In this document: piece after piece, positions 1 to 7,192 of the stretch | How the letters are laid out: each line of letters begins with the position of its first letter | How positions within the stretch are numbered: the first letter of the stretch is position 1 | Notes under the pieces: model-generated | What the model was told of the DNA's origin: nothing | What the model saw: the letters and a program-made list of their open reading frames with translations, nothing else | Database searches by the model: none | Made by a program: the position numbers and the translations under genes | NCBI RefSeq assembly: GCF_002209535.1 | Contig: NZ_NJIG01000001.1 | Coordinates: 558,001 to 622,000 of the forward strand | From: Achromobacter marplatensis | GTDB taxonomy: Bacteria > Pseudomonadota > Gammaproteobacteria > Burkholderiales > Burkholderiaceae_B | Direction of reading: 5' to 3' | Length of the DNA: 64,000 bases

Positions 1-710
1 GCGGTGACAGCAGCATCGCGTGAATCGCCCAGGCTGATCCCGGAATTCGTGTGGTTGCCGCTGACGTCCAGCCGGTACGACCACTTGTCATCCAGCGCGC
101 CGCCGCTGCCGAAACCAAAGCGCTGGGTGTCGTGCGTGCCCAGCGTCGTCATCAGTTCGTTTTCGATGGGGCCGCGCGTGGGCTTCTTGGGGATGACGTT
201 GACGACGCCGCCAATGGCGCCTTCCCCGTACAGCACCGAGGCGGGGCCGCGCAGCACTTCGATGCGGTCCACCGCCCAGGGGTCGTAGATGAAGGTCTGT
301 CCCACGCCGCCGTACTGGCGCACGCCGTCATACAGTTGCGCGACGGAGTTCGAATCGGTGAATCCCCGGGAAGACAGGGATGAGCCGCCGTTGCCCGGAT
401 GGCGCATGGCGCTGATGCCTGCCGCCTGGGTGATGGCGTCGGTGACCGTGGTGGCGCCGCGTGCTCGCAGCTGTTCGTTGCTGATGATGTCGATGCTGGC
501 AGGCGTTTCGAACGGGGTCAGGCCCAGCAAGGTGCCGGTCGCGGCATGTTCGAGCAAGGTCGGCGCGACCGTGTCGCCGGATACGGAAATGGCCGGCAGC
601 GTGGCGACCGGCGCGGTTTGCGCGTGCAGCGCGGGCGTGAAGGCGAGCGCGGTCCAAATGGCCACGCGCCGCTTCAGGACGCGATGCGTCCTGGCGGAAG
701 AAAAAGGCAT
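1..710 (-). CDS. TonB-dependent siderophore/copper-type receptor, N-terminal part (3' end outside window)
   Basis: Outer-membrane TonB-dependent receptor; the visible 236 residues hold the signal peptide and most of the plug domain. After the start (ATG complement at 708-710) come a basic N-terminus, a hydrophobic stretch ending ALHAQ (Sec cleavage) and a plug with the family signatures PASIDIISNEQLRARG, then DRIEVLRGPASVLYGEGAIGG and VNVIPKKP, which are typical of siderophore-class receptors. The barrel runs off the left edge. It lies 48 bp downstream of a DUF2946 gene on the same strand. From general knowledge, DUF2946 proteins often neighbour TonB receptors for copper or other metals, so a metal or metallophore ligand is an inference only. 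Confidence 0.9.
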   Translation of the reverse strand, partial: MPFSSARTHRVLKRRVAIWTALAFTPALHAQTAPVATLPAISVSGDTVAPTLLEHAATGTLLGLTPFETPASIDIISNEQLRARGATTVTDAITQAAGISAMRHPGNGGSSLSSRGFTDSNSVAQLYDGVRQYGGVGQTFIYDPWAVDRIEVLRGPASVLYGEGAIGGVVNVIPKKPTRGPIENELMTTLGTHDTQRFGFGSGGALDDKWSYRLDVSGNHTNSGISLGDSRDAAVT

Positions 711-758
711 GAGTGCTCTCGGTAAGCTAAAAATTGCCGCGCAGGGGCGGCGCAGGAT

Positions 759-1163
759 CTAGCGGGATACCGAGGCAGTGGGTGGGGCGCGGGCGCCTAG
801 CGGCGCGCCGGTGACGGAGGCGAGAACCGGGCCCGGCGGGGCGCGCGCGGCCAGCGGATGGGCCATGACGGCCAACTTCGCCGGCAGCACGACGGGCGAC
901 GGCGGCAGGGCCACCGCGGCAACCGCCATGCCCATGGGGCAGGTGGCGGCTTGCGCCGCGTGCCGTTCGTCCGGCGCGTTGTCCTGTTTGGACGGCCCTG
1001 CCACCCAGATGGGGCCCGCGGCCGAGCACAGCTGGATCAGCGTGCCGGTTTGGTGCGTGGCCGGCATGAAACCCTGCGGCACCATCGCCTTCAGCACGAA
1101 CAGCATCAGCACCAGCCAAAGGCCGGCGTTGCCGCGGTGGAAAGTAGGGAGAGGGGTATGCAT
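759..1163 (-). CDS. DUF2946-like small secreted/membrane protein
   Basis: 134 residues. A hydrophobic segment at about residues 14-30 (LWLVLMLFVLKAMVPQGFMP) is followed by a short region with a C..C pair (LIQLCSAAG and AATCPMG) and a proline/alanine-rich tail. The hydrophobic helix running into PQGFMP and the later CPMG cysteine are what I associate with DUF2946, a family of unknown function. The gene lies just upstream of the TonB receptor and 45 bp downstream of mgtC, so it may share a transcript with either. The family call is from pattern memory and its function is unknown. Confidence 0.65.
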   Translation of the reverse strand: MHTPLPTFHRGNAGLWLVLMLFVLKAMVPQGFMPATHQTGTLIQLCSAAGPIWVAGPSKQDNAPDERHAAQAATCPMGMAVAAVALPPSPVVLPAKLAVMAHPLAARAPPGPVLASVTGAPLGARAPPTASVSR

Positions 1164-1208
1164 GGTCGGCGCCCATTCTAGAGCGTTTCGCCGCAGCCGT
1201 CCCCAGGT

Positions 1209-1922
1209 TCACACTGTGCGTGCAGCCCAGAACGCCGTGCGCACGGCGGGCGATGCGGCGATGCTCGCGGTCACCCGGTCCAGATCCAGCTCGTCGACCG
1301 ACGCCTCGCTGAGCGCGGCTTCGATCTCGACCTCGTTCTCGCCGAACTGGTCGATCTTCAGTTCCGACAGCGGCAGCTGTTCGGCCTCCAGCACCTCCTC
1401 CAGCACGGTCATCGCGGCCTGGCGATGTTCCACGTTCGCGATGACGTGGATCACGTTCGTGACTTCGGAAGTCTGCGAGTCGAGCGGTTGGCGGTTCACG
1501 TAGCTGACGACGGGGCGCAGCAAGGTGTTGGCCGCCAGCACGAAGGCCGTGGCCGCCACCGCCTCCAGCATCAGCGACGCGCCCGCGCAGGCGCCGATGG
1601 CGGCCGAGCCCCACAAGGTGGCTGCGGTGTTCAGGCCGCGGATGCTGCCGCCTTCGCGCATGATCGCGCCGGCGCCCAGGAATCCCACGCCCGACACCAC
1701 GTAGGAGATCACGCGCGCACCGCCGTCCGCGCCGCCCACGCGGAACGCCATGTCGACGAAGATGGCGGCCCCCACCGCCACGAGCACGTTCGTGCGCAGG
1801 CCGGCCGTGCGTTGCCGGAACTGGCGCTCGAACCCGACGATCGAGCCCAGCACGAAGGCAGTCAGCAGGCTGACCAGCGTGTTGGCCAGGGTCAGGAATT
1901 GGATGTTTTCGAAGTTCTTCAT
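1209..1922 (-). CDS. mgtC: MgtC/SapB family inner-membrane protein
   Basis: 237 residues, the usual length for full MgtC. The N-terminal half has several transmembrane helices with the family signatures GSIVGFERQFRQRTAGLRTN, VSGVGFLGAGAIMREGGSIRGLNTAATLW and GACAG. The C-terminal part (about residues 150-237) is a soluble ACT-like domain (VTNVIHVIANVEHRQAAMTVLEEVL). MgtC proteins act in magnesium-limited survival and, in pathogens, growth inside macrophages, partly by restraining the F1Fo ATPase. An AAGGGG Shine-Dalgarno precedes the ATG. It is the last gene of a three-gene set with a 35-residue membrane peptide and an ACT-like protein, all behind a structured leader. Confidence 0.92.
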   Translation of the reverse strand: MKNFENIQFLTLANTLVSLLTAFVLGSIVGFERQFRQRTAGLRTNVLVAVGAAIFVDMAFRVGGADGGARVISYVVSGVGFLGAGAIMREGGSIRGLNTAATLWGSAAIGACAGASLMLEAVAATAFVLAANTLLRPVVSYVNRQPLDSQTSEVTNVIHVIANVEHRQAAMTVLEEVLEAEQLPLSELKIDQFGENEVEIEAALSEASVDELDLDRVTASIAASPAVRTAFWAARTV

Positions 1923-1983
1923 AGTCTTGCCCCTTTTTCAGCTTATGGGTGTTCGACGGGGCCGGGCGGGCCCCCTGGCGGGC

Positions 1984-2091
1984 TCAGGGCAGGCGCCAGA
2001 CTGAGGCCAGCACGAGGCCTGCGCCGACCAGCCAGATCAGCACCAGGGCCAGCACGCGGGCCAGCAACAGGACTTTGTACGGGTCTTTCAT
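1984..2091 (-). CDS. 35-residue single-helix membrane peptide upstream of mgtC (MgtR-like position)
   Basis: Begins MKDPYKVLLLARVLALVL and is one hydrophobic helix ending SVWRLP. A strong Shine-Dalgarno (AAGGAG, 8 bases before the ATG at 2089-2091) and a location between two MgtC-family genes support translation. Any longer reading of the frame lacks a comparable ribosome site. In Salmonella a similarly small membrane peptide, MgtR, is encoded with mgtC and promotes MgtC degradation. I see analogy of size, topology and position, not sequence identity, so the role is inference. The reading frame and start are clear; the protein is too short for a family call. Confidence 0.7.
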   Translation of the reverse strand: MKDPYKVLLLARVLALVLIWLVGAGLVLASVWRLP

Positions 2092-2120
2092 GACAATCTC
2101 CTTGCCAGGAAAGCCGGGTT

Positions 2121-2504
2121 TCAGGCCGGCAGCACGGCGATGGACGCGCCGGTTTCGTTTTCCCAGTGCACGCGGCGCACATCCGGGCTTTGTCCCAGCC
2201 GCAGCGCCACGGCGCTGAGCAGGCTGCGCAGGTGCGGCGGGCAATGCAGCGTGACGACCGTGGACGCCAACTGGTCGGATTCGCCGCGCGAAATGCGCAC
2301 GGCGATCACCCGCAGGTCCAGGGCTTGCAGCTCGTAGTACAGCTGCTTTCTCAGCGTGTTGAGGGTGGCGCTCAGGCTGACGATGGTGAATTGATAGACC
2401 GGCGTGACGGGCGCGTGCGACGGCAGGGCGCCGAACGACACCGGGCCTTCGGCGCGGGCGTCATGGGCCCGATCCAGGAAGGGGAAGAATTTCTTGATGC
2501 GCAT
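2121..2504 (-). CDS. Stand-alone ACT-like protein related to the MgtC C-terminal domain
   Basis: 127 residues. The start (ATG complement at 2502-2504) is chosen for the AAGGAG Shine-Dalgarno 7 bases upstream. After a basic N-terminus (MRIKKFFPFLDRAHDARAE), residues about 40-125 form a beta-alpha-beta pattern (YQFTIVSLSATLNTLRKQL, then LRVIAVRISRG, then STVVTLHCPPHLRSLLSAVALRL, then VRRVHWENE). This resembles the soluble ACT-like tail of MgtC without the membrane part. It is the first gene of the set ending in mgtC, 29 bp from the membrane peptide. A regulatory or partner role for MgtC is inference; the ACT resemblance is pattern-based. Confidence 0.7.
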   Translation of the reverse strand: MRIKKFFPFLDRAHDARAEGPVSFGALPSHAPVTPVYQFTIVSLSATLNTLRKQLYYELQALDLRVIAVRISRGESDQLASTVVTLHCPPHLRSLLSAVALRLGQSPDVRRVHWENETGASIAVLPA

Positions 2505-2760
2505 GGTCGTCTCCTTGACAGGGGAGTACGGTGGAAGGTCCACAGGCATGCGCCGCCTGACCGGCAAGGCACGCGCGCAACTAGGCCCGCGTATCGCGTC
2601 GGTAAGCTTTAGGGGGAGAGGGGCTGAAAGCCCAAGTCCTGGCTGATCGCAGGACTCACGCGGAAGGGAGATTCCGCGGATCCTGCGTCAAGCGGCGCGA
2701 GCAGTCGGTTTTCGACTACATCCGTCGTTGTCCACAGTGATCTCTAGGTGGTTGAAAGTG
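2505..2760 (-). promoter_or_regulatory. Structured ~250-nt leader of the mgtC operon with mutually exclusive stems
   Basis: No gene fits here. On the minus strand, AGTCCTGCG (2656-2648) can pair with CGCAGGA upstream (2687-2681), extending a second perfect stem of 7 bp (2678-2672 with 2665-2659). Alternatively it can pair with CAGGACT downstream (2641-2635). The two pairings share bases, so they cannot coexist. A GGGCT/AGCCC hairpin (2633-2621) follows, and a further AGTCG/CGACT hairpin sits at 2717-2703. This is the layout expected of a riboswitch or attenuator. A TATACT -10-like box lies at 2771-2766. I could not match it to the M-box consensus. Confidence 0.6.
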
Positions 2761-2796
2761 CCGCGAGTATAGCGCCGGGCTAGGGTAAACACCAGT

Positions 2797-2831
2797 AAAA
2801 ATTGCCCGCCCTGCGGATTGCGCAAGGCGGG
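2797..2831 (-). terminator. Rho-independent terminator of the dehydrogenase operon
   Basis: Read on the minus strand: CCCGCC (2831-2826), a loop of 15 bases, GGCGGG (2810-2805), then CAATTTTT. It lies just beyond the stop of the cytochrome gene at 2839. Confidence 0.75.
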
Positions 2832-2838
2832 TGGGGTT

Positions 2839-3756
2839 TCACTTCGGTTTGGGCGGGGGACCTGCGTAATACAAGGCCAGCGCCTCGATCTCGCTGTCTG
2901 TCAGACGTTGCGAGAAGGCGCGCATGACGCCCACGTCGTCGTTCTGGCGCGAGCCATTGCGAAAGGCGGTCATCTGGTCGGTGAAGTACTCCTTGGATTG
3001 CCCGGCCAGCCTGGGCAGCAAGGGGCCTTCGCCCATGCCGCGCAGCCCGTGGCAGTTCGCGCAGGCGGGCAATGCACGCGCGCCGTCGCCTTGCAGGTCC
3101 AGCTTGCGCGCCGCTTCGCCGCCGAATTCGCCCACATGCAGCGGCGGGCCGGCCAAGGTGCCGTAATAGGCCGCCACCTGGCCGATTTCCTGCTCGGTCA
3201 GTGCGCGCGCGACCGTGTTCATCAGCGGCTGCACCCGTGTCCCGCTGCGGAAGTCAGCCAGTTGCTTGGCCAGATACTCCTGGCTCAGCCCGGCCAGGTT
3301 GGGAAAGATGCCGCCGGTGGGCGTGATGCCGGCGGGCCCGTGGCAGGCGATACAGGCCTGGACGCCGGCTCCGGGCTTGCCGTTTGCCGCCAATTGCTTG
3401 CCGGCCTCGGGATCGGCCCCACGCAGGAATCCCTCCCAGTCAGGACGCGAGGCGCTGAAGTCCAATGCGCTTCGGCCTGGCACCGGAGTGGCTGCGGCCG
3501 GGGCTGGCGATGGCGCTGGAGCGGCCGCAGAAGGAGCGGCAGGCGCCGCAGGGGTGGCGGACGCAGCGGGTGCCGGCGCCGGTGCCGCCGGTTTGGCGGC
3601 CGGCGGCGGGGCGGGCGGTGCGGTGACGGCGCTTGCACGGATCAGGCCGTCACCGCCCGTGCCGATCATCTGGTGCGCGGTGGCGATCAGCGTAACGAGT
3701 GGCGGCGCCATGATCAGCAGGACCGCGATGGTGATGCCTTTGCGATGTTCGATCAT
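2839..3756 (-). CDS. Diheme cytochrome c subunit of a membrane-bound FAD dehydrogenase
   Basis: 305 residues from the ATG at 3754-3756, two bases after the flavoprotein stop. An N-terminal membrane anchor (ITIAVLLIMAPPLVTLIATA) is followed by a long Ala/Pro linker (about residues 45-95) and then two cytochrome c domains with CIACH and CANCH heme motifs. Possible axial Met ligands lie after each. It would take electrons from the GMC flavoprotein and pass them to the quinone pool or an oxidase. Cytochrome subunits of gluconate, sorbitol and fructose dehydrogenases usually carry three hemes; this one has two. It is the last gene of the operon before a terminator. Confidence 0.88.
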   Translation of the reverse strand: MIEHRKGITIAVLLIMAPPLVTLIATAHQMIGTGGDGLIRASAVTAPPAPPPAAKPAAPAPAPAASATPAAPAAPSAAAPAPSPAPAAATPVPGRSALDFSASRPDWEGFLRGADPEAGKQLAANGKPGAGVQACIACHGPAGITPTGGIFPNLAGLSQEYLAKQLADFRSGTRVQPLMNTVARALTEQEIGQVAAYYGTLAGPPLHVGEFGGEAARKLDLQGDGARALPACANCHGLRGMGEGPLLPRLAGQSKEYFTDQMTAFRNGSRQNDDVGVMRAFSQRLTDSEIEALALYYAGPPPKPK

Positions 3757-3758
3757 GA

Positions 3759-5525
3759 TCACACCAGCCGCCCTGGCGAACGCAGATAGTCCGCCTTGAT
3801 TTTCTCGACGATCCAATAGGCGGTGGCGCCTACGGTGCCTGTCGGGTTGTAGCCCGAGTTCTGCGGAAACAGCGATGCGCCCGTCACGAATACGTTGGGC
3901 ACGTCCCAGCTTTGCCCATAGCGGTTGACGACACTGGTTTCCGGGTTGTCGCCCATGGCCGCGCCGCCCGTCAAATGGGTGGACTGGTAGGCGGTGGACG
4001 AAAACGGCCGCTTGCGGGGCCCGGGTTCGGTACGCGCAATGCCTTTCATCGCGCGTGCGATCTCGTCGCCTTTGTCGGTCAGGAAGGCCGACATGCGGAT
4101 GTCGTTGTCAGGAAAATCGTAGGTCACGCGCAGCAGCGGGAGGCCCCAGGCGTCCTTGTAGGTGGGGTCCAGGCTCAGATATCCGCCGCGCCAGGGCTGG
4201 GCGGACCCCGTGATGGTGATCGACGCGGAATGGTTGTAGTAGCGCTTGACCGCCTTTTTCCATTCAGCGCCCCAGGTCGGCGTGCCCTTGGGCGTGGGGT
4301 GGTACCCGATCGGCGCGCCGCTGACGACCTGGATCTGCAGGTAGCCGCCGCCCACGAACCCGAGCGGCCCGTGGTCGAAGTTGTCGGCGCTGAAATCGTC
4401 CATCGTCACTGCGACGGCGCCCGCGCCCATGAAGGGGTTGATGTTGACGGATTCGTCGAAGAACAGGTTCACGCCCGACGTCGTCTGGTGCGTATAGTTG
4501 CGCCCCACGACGCCGGTGTCGGTGACCGGGTCGTAGGGCTTGCCGATGCCTGAGAGCAGCAGCAGCCGCACGTTGTTGATGCTGAAGGCGCACAGCACCA
4601 CGATCTCGGCGGGCTGGAAGACCTCTTCGCCGGCGGCGTCCACGTAGGTCACGCCGCGTGCCCGCTTTTTGTCGGGCGTCAGCTCCACGCGCAGCACGTG
4701 GGCGCCGGTGCGGATTTCGAAGTTCTCCATCTTCATCGCCACCGGCAGGATACAGACCTGCGGCGAGGCCTTGGCGAAGTGCTCGCAGCCGAAGTTGGAA
4801 CAGAATCCGCAGTACACGCACGCGCTCATGTGCAGGCCTTCGGAATTCACGTAGGGCCGCGTACAGAGCGCCGACGGCTGCACATAGGGGTGGTAGCCCA
4901 GCTTCTTGGCGGCCTCGCCAAACAAGGCCGGCGCATAGGGCACCTTCATGGGCGGATTCGGATACGGCCGCGACCGCCAGGGTTCGAACGGGTTGCCGCC
5001 TTCCTGCTTTTGCCCCTTGATGTTGCCCGCTTGCCCGGACGCACCGATCAGGTAGTCGTAGCGGTCGAAGTAAGGCTCGAGTTCGTCGTATGTCAGGGGC
5101 CAGTCCTGACAGGTCAACTCCTTGTCAAAAATGCCCGCGCCGTAGCGTTCGGTGTAGTGGCTGCGGATGCGGAAATCCGTGGGGTCGAAGCGGTAGTACG
5201 CGCCCGACCAGTGGTTGCCCGCGCCGCCCAGATGCGTGCCGGGATAAGCGAATTGCCAGCGGCGCATGGGCAGCGCCTTCTGGTCGGTGTTGTTGCGAAA
5301 CGTGTAGGTTTCGGTCGCGGCGTCCTGGTGCAGTTCGTGCCGGCGGGTGTATTTCAATTCGTCGTGGACGTTCGGCCCTTGGAAGTCGGGAGAGGGCCAG
5401 CGCGCCTGGCCCCGTTCCAGCACCACTACGCGCTGCTTGGCGGCCGCCAGTTCCTTGCCGATGATGGACCCTGTCCACCCGCCGCCGATGATCGCCACGT
5501 CTACCGCGGGTAAGGTCTTAGCCAT
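3759..5525 (-). CDS. GMC-type FAD dehydrogenase large subunit (gluconate/sugar dehydrogenase-like)
   Basis: 588 residues. The N-terminus has an FAD-binding Rossmann motif (DVAIIGGGWTGSIIG), and the C-terminus has the GMC active-site segments THLTGGAAMG and GYNPTGTVGA. A cysteine cluster CVYCGFCSNFGC near residue 240 resembles the 3Fe-4S-binding stretch of bacterial FAD-dependent glucose dehydrogenases. GGGAGA precedes the ATG. The three-gene arrangement (small Tat subunit, GMC subunit, cytochrome) is that of membrane-bound gluconate 2-dehydrogenase-type enzymes, which oxidise sugars or polyols in the periplasm. The substrate cannot be read from sequence. The protein has no signal peptide and presumably rides out with the Tat subunit. 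Confidence 0.92.
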   Translation of the reverse strand: MAKTLPAVDVAIIGGGWTGSIIGKELAAAKQRVVVLERGQARWPSPDFQGPNVHDELKYTRRHELHQDAATETYTFRNNTDQKALPMRRWQFAYPGTHLGGAGNHWSGAYYRFDPTDFRIRSHYTERYGAGIFDKELTCQDWPLTYDELEPYFDRYDYLIGASGQAGNIKGQKQEGGNPFEPWRSRPYPNPPMKVPYAPALFGEAAKKLGYHPYVQPSALCTRPYVNSEGLHMSACVYCGFCSNFGCEHFAKASPQVCILPVAMKMENFEIRTGAHVLRVELTPDKKRARGVTYVDAAGEEVFQPAEIVVLCAFSINNVRLLLLSGIGKPYDPVTDTGVVGRNYTHQTTSGVNLFFDESVNINPFMGAGAVAVTMDDFSADNFDHGPLGFVGGGYLQIQVVSGAPIGYHPTPKGTPTWGAEWKKAVKRYYNHSASITITGSAQPWRGGYLSLDPTYKDAWGLPLLRVTYDFPDNDIRMSAFLTDKGDEIARAMKGIARTEPGPRKRPFSSTAYQSTHLTGGAAMGDNPETSVVNRYGQSWDVPNVFVTGASLFPQNSGYNPTGTVGATAYWIVEKIKADYLRSPGRLV

Positions 5526-6327
5526 GCTTGTCTCCCGGTTTCATCGCATGTCCCGTGGCATTGGCGATGGATACGGGCTTGCCGGCCCAGATGACGCCGT
5601 GCCGTTCGATATCGTTGGAGAACGACGCGAACGCGCCCGGGAACCCCACCAGCTTCCAGCCCACCATGTCGGCGTTGCCGCCGTACAGCGGATCGGAGAA
5701 GAAGCCTTCGATGGTGGCGTCCAGCAGGGTCTGGAAGAACACGTCGGATGGCAAGGGCGAAAAATCCGGTTTGCCGGCTTGCAAGTCATGAAGCCAGGCG
5801 TCCTGCCTGGCTTCGTCCAATTCGGCGAACGGTTTGCCGTCCTGCTTGCGAGTTGCGGCATCCAGCGCAGCCAGGCCGCGCCGGATCATCTCGGCAGGCG
5901 TGAATGACAGCTGGTAGCCCTGTTCGGGCGTGCCTTTTTCGAACGGGCCTTGGCGGTAGAACTGGCTGCCCGCGCCCCAAGCGCCGGCCAATTGGCCATC
6001 CAGGAAGCGCGTGACGCCCGCTTCCTTGGCGCCGGGCCCAAGGTCGTCGGCCGGAATCAGGCGCGCGGCGATGGCGTCCATCGCTGCCGCTTCCTGCGCA
6101 TTGAAAAAGGTGAGGGTGCGATTGGGGGATGGGGCGGGAGCGTGGGGCGTCTGCCCTGGGGCCGCGGCGGGCGCGGCGTCGGCGGGCGCGCTGCGGGCGG
6201 TTACCGCCCAGGCGGCGCCGGGGACCCCGACCGCCAGCGCCTTGAGCAATCCGCGCCGTCCGGGGGCAGGCGGATCGTCCGGGCGTGGAAGACCAGGGGA
6301 AAGATTGTCCGAGGGTTGATCGTCCAT
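5518..6327 (-). CDS. Gluconate 2-dehydrogenase subunit 3 family protein (Tat-exported small subunit)
   Basis: 269 residues. A twin-arginine region GRRGLLKALAVGVPGAAW near residues 23-40 is followed by a Pro/Ala-rich stretch and the subunit-3 domain (LTFFNAQEAAAMDAIAARLIPADD, DGQLAG, FFSDPLYGGN, GWKLVGFPGA). The closing GGN...GW..GFPGA pattern is characteristic. In these enzymes this subunit carries the Tat signal for export of the folded flavoprotein. It overlaps the GMC gene start by 8 bp, implying coupled translation, and is the first gene of the operon. Confidence 0.9.
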   Translation of the reverse strand: MDDQPSDNLSPGLPRPDDPPAPGRRGLLKALAVGVPGAAWAVTARSAPADAAPAAAPGQTPHAPAPSPNRTLTFFNAQEAAAMDAIAARLIPADDLGPGAKEAGVTRFLDGQLAGAWGAGSQFYRQGPFEKGTPEQGYQLSFTPAEMIRRGLAALDAATRKQDGKPFAELDEARQDAWLHDLQAGKPDFSPLPSDVFFQTLLDATIEGFFSDPLYGGNADMVGWKLVGFPGAFASFSNDIERHGVIWAGKPVSIANATGHAMKPGDKHG

Positions 6328-6443
6328 GCATCACTCCAGCTTCGGGGGCAGGCACGCTACTTGCCCCCGGGTGAAAGAGATCCCGCACCAGCTCGTTATC
6401 TGTCGGCGCCTAGTTTGTCACTGTTTTCCATTTGGAGACAACC

Positions 6444-6830
6444 ATGAAAAGCCACAAACTGCTACTGCTGTCCGCCCTGGCATTGCTTCCCTGGCACGCA
6501 GCCGGGGCGCAATCCGCCCACACTACGCTGGTCGCCCAGGCCGCGGCACCGCAGCAGCCCATGCCGACCGCCGACGAGAAGACGGCGCCCGCGAACGCCA
6601 TCGGCAAGCCCGTCCCGGGCGCCCGCACCACCGATGAGAAGAAAATGCCATCGACTGAAGAAACGGACTCCCGCTCCAAGGCGGGCTCCACGCCGCGCCA
6701 GAAGGATCCCGGGGCGGATACCCGCAACGGGCAGGGCACGCCTGGCGGCAAGACGGGCGCGCCCGACAATGCCGGCATGCCGGGCTCGGGCGCGTCCTCT
6801 GGTTCCGGCGGTGGCGCGGATCCCCGTTAG
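6444..6830 (+). CDS. Small secreted low-complexity protein, unknown function
   Basis: 128 residues from ATG 6444 (TTTGGAGA ribosome site; an in-frame TTG 12 bases earlier is less likely). A clean Sec signal peptide (MKSHKLLLLSALALLPWHAAGAQ) precedes a hydrophilic, disordered body rich in Pro, Gly, Ser, Thr and Lys, with TADEKTAP / TTDEKKMP near-repeats and a Gly/Ser tail. No domain recognised. It is divergent from the dehydrogenase operon and stands alone. Confidence 0.65.
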   Translation: MKSHKLLLLSALALLPWHAAGAQSAHTTLVAQAAAPQQPMPTADEKTAPANAIGKPVPGARTTDEKKMPSTEETDSRSKAGSTPRQKDPGADTRNGQGTPGGKTGAPDNAGMPGSGASSGSGGGADPR

Positions 6831-7192
6831 CGTCAGGGGCCGCCGGGGCTCGCATCCTGACAGGATTCAGGTAATATTCAGGTTCCTGTAAGAACGAGAG
6901 CACGGCGGTTTTCACGCGCTATCACTGCCTCAGGCAGTGCGCGAATGCCGCCAACTATGACCGAAGACCCCCCTCCTAGCAGGGCGCTGCGGCGCCCGAC
7001 ATCCCATCCTGCCTGTCCCTCGGCCTCCAGCAAGCCCGGCTGCGCCGATCTGGTCCGCGCCATCGCCGCGACGCCTCGATTGGGCGGCCGCGCGCCGCCG
7101 ACGCCTGGCCGCATCCCCTCGCTTGATCACGCTTTTCCTTTTCAGCAAGGCGACGCCTTCGCGCGCGCTCGCCCGTTTTCCGTGGACCAACG
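6831..7192 (+). promoter_or_regulatory. Gene-free leader of the TerC/CBS gene with direct repeats and a tall hairpin
   Basis: No credible gene. ATTCAGG occurs twice with an 11-bp period (6865-6871 and 6876-6882), the spacing of tandem response-regulator half-sites, and TAATAT between them could be a -10. Downstream is a three-tier hairpin: GGCGG (6904-6908) with CCGCC (6948-6952), CGCG-rich middle arms, and CACTGCC/GGCAGTG (6923-6939). A GGGCGC/GCGCCC hairpin follows near 6983-6999. I looked for the GGGGAGTAG signature of the Mn2+ (yybP-ykoY) riboswitch often found before terC and did not find it. Confidence 0.5.

Noticed and set aside
2505-2760. M-box (ykoK) magnesium riboswitch
   Set aside because: The expected conserved strings of the M-box core were not found. 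The region is kept only as an unclassified structured leader.
6890-7192. yybP-ykoY manganese riboswitch before the TerC-type gene
   Set aside because: The GGGGAGTAG-type signature is absent, although structure is present.
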